From Pseudomonadales bacterium (GTDB lineage: Bacteria; Pseudomonadota; Gammaproteobacteria; Pseudomonadales; Azotimanducaceae): DNA of 24,993 nt. A model generated the notes under the pieces. It saw nothing but the letters and a program-made list of their open reading frames with translations, searched no databases and was not told where the DNA came from. Below, piece after piece: positions 24,511 through 24,993 of the stretch. The translations under genes were made by a program, and so were the position numbers. Position 1 is the stretch's first letter. Every line of letters starts with the position of its first letter. The stretch is taken from contig JAPKEK010000001.1 in assembly GCA_028822125.1 (NCBI GenBank), forward strand, positions 1-24,993. Direction: 5' to 3'.

Positions 24511-24669
24511 CTATAATTTATTTTGTTGAACAAGGCAGGCGCGCACAGCATTGGCTGAGAAGTAAGCTGCAGCCCGGCTTGTCGTGCGCTCGGTCTGCAG
24601 AAGGTAATAGGCAATAACGATCATTGCCACGCCCAGGTTGCCAATAAAGTCGTGCCATTGATAATCCAT
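24511..24669 (-). CDS. Short CBU_0592-like membrane protein, apparently truncated
   Basis: A 52-codon frame (ATG 24669, TAG 24511-24513). It begins M-D-Y-Q-W-H-D-F-I-G-N-L-G-V-A, then a hydrophobic helix ending in A-Y-Y-L-L-Q. From family memory this closely resembles the start of small CBU_0592-type inner-membrane proteins ('W-x-D-x-x-G-N-L-G-V-x-x-I-x-x-A-Y-x-L-L-Q'), which usually run to about 75-85 residues with two or three helices. Here similarity fades after A-Y-F-S-A-N-A-V-R-A, where 'L-N-A-L-G-A' and a second helix would be expected, and the frame stops soon after. AGGA lies 9 bases upstream of the ATG. Could be a decayed gene or a short variant. The longer overlapping frame 24518-24760 on the same strand looks like a shadow. 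Confidence 0.45.
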   Translation of the reverse strand: MDYQWHDFIGNLGVAMIVIAYYLLQTERTTSRAAAYFSANAVRACLVQQNKL

Positions 24670-24849
24670 ATGCTGAGTTCCTGTTGGAAGGGTTACTTGC
24701 CATGCTGCCTATCGTAAAATAGCTTAAACATAGTTTCATCTCTGCCGTAACGCAAATCACCGGGTGCGACCGACTATTGTCGGGGCGGGAATTCGGGTCA
24801 CCGAGGCGTTATAATTTGATCCCTGAATTACTTACTGAGTAGACACAAT

Positions 24850-24993
24850 ATGGGACTTATATATCCACCAGCCAGTGCTACTGTTAATGAAGTCCAGAGC
24901 TTGCCCCGGATTTTTCTATCAATCCTGACGTGTCTGAGATTGAAAAGGATAAAATATTCAGGAAAGAATGGCTGGCGGTCACCAGGGTAGATC
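24850..24993 (+). CDS. Rieske-type aromatic-ring/oxygenase alpha subunit, 5' end only, with an apparent frameshift
   Basis: Starting at ATG 24850 the frame reads M-G-L-I-Y-P-P-A-S-A-T-V-N-E-V-Q-S-L-P, then becomes meaningless and stops at 24988-24990. In the frame one base on, from 24906, the reading is P-D-F-S-I-N-P-D-V-S-E-I-E-K-D-K-I-F-R-K, continuing E-W-L-A-V-T-R-V-D to the window edge. This is the typical start of Rieske oxygenase alpha subunits (helix 'E-x-E-K-x-x-I-F-R-x-x-W-L'). One extra C in the run at 24904-24907 would join the two halves as S-L-P-P-D-F-S. The gene continues beyond the window, so the Rieske cluster itself is not visible. No strong ribosome binding site; a TATAAT lies at 24810-24815 without a matching -35. 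Confidence 0.6.

Noticed and set aside
24518..24760. 80-codon minus-strand open frame.
   Set aside because: The overlapping frame 24511-24669 has a ribosome binding site and a recognisable membrane-protein start; this one has neither.

Overview
The window looks like chromosomal DNA of a free-living, probably marine, Gram-negative gammaproteobacterium. The reasons are inference from gene content: a PQQ-dependent quinoprotein with its own cytochrome c, Na+-coupled transporters (one NSS, two NhaC-type), a copper-tolerance copAB pair, Tat/Sec/lipoprotein signals, CocE and crotonase-type enzymes, a Rieske oxygenase start, and moderate base composition. I see no phage, transposase, plasmid, rRNA or tRNA gene, and no CRISPR array.

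Layout. 1-903 (+) is the 3' part of an NHL/six-bladed propeller protein. It converges, with 3 bases between stops, on a minus-strand pair (907-3341): a lipoprotein PQQ dehydrogenase followed, with a 4-base overlap, by a small cytochrome c. 3546-4835 (+) is a DAO-type FAD oxidoreductase with a plausible terminator, facing an NhaC antiporter (5015-6493, -). The next 616 bases hold no gene but are rich in structure: an orphan terminator-like hairpin with a T7 tract, a promoter-like site, an 11-bp tandem repeat (5.7 copies) and a hairpin just before the next ribosome binding site. They lead into a four-gene plus-strand cluster (7110-12816): metal-dependent amidohydrolase-2 enzyme, TPP-dependent 2-oxo-acid enzyme, NSS Na+ symporter and a second NhaC antiporter. 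This reads as a self-contained catabolic module: Na+-driven uptake, TPP and amidohydrolase chemistry, and Na+ extrusion. Its substrate cannot be read from sequence.

12951-15983 (-) is a copper module in the order small Cys/His-rich secreted protein, copA multicopper oxidase, copB outer-membrane protein. It is preceded by a run of G-tracts that could form a G-quadruplex. 16156-17847 (-) is an N-acyl-D-amino-acid deacylase-like amidohydrolase. After about 585 bases without a recognisable gene come an exported CocE/NonD hydrolase and, 60 bases later, an unusual exported S-adenosylmethionine hydrolase-like (DUF62) protein (18433-21457, +). Then follow, on the minus strand, a YbaK-type deacylase and upstream of it a Tat-signal aminotransferase of the HisC type. 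A crotonase-fold protein lacking one catalytic glutamate is divergent from the aminotransferase. The last part holds a short, apparently truncated CBU_0592-like membrane protein gene (24511-24669, -) and the start of a Rieske oxygenase alpha subunit that appears to need one extra C at 24904-24907 to stay in frame.

The most interesting points are the 7110-12816 cluster with its iterated upstream repeat and unexplained structured leader, the three enzymes of usually cytoplasmic families that carry export signals between 18.4 and 23.3 kb, and active-site substitutions in the TPP enzyme (GDG to GNG) and in the crotonase (Glu to Cys).
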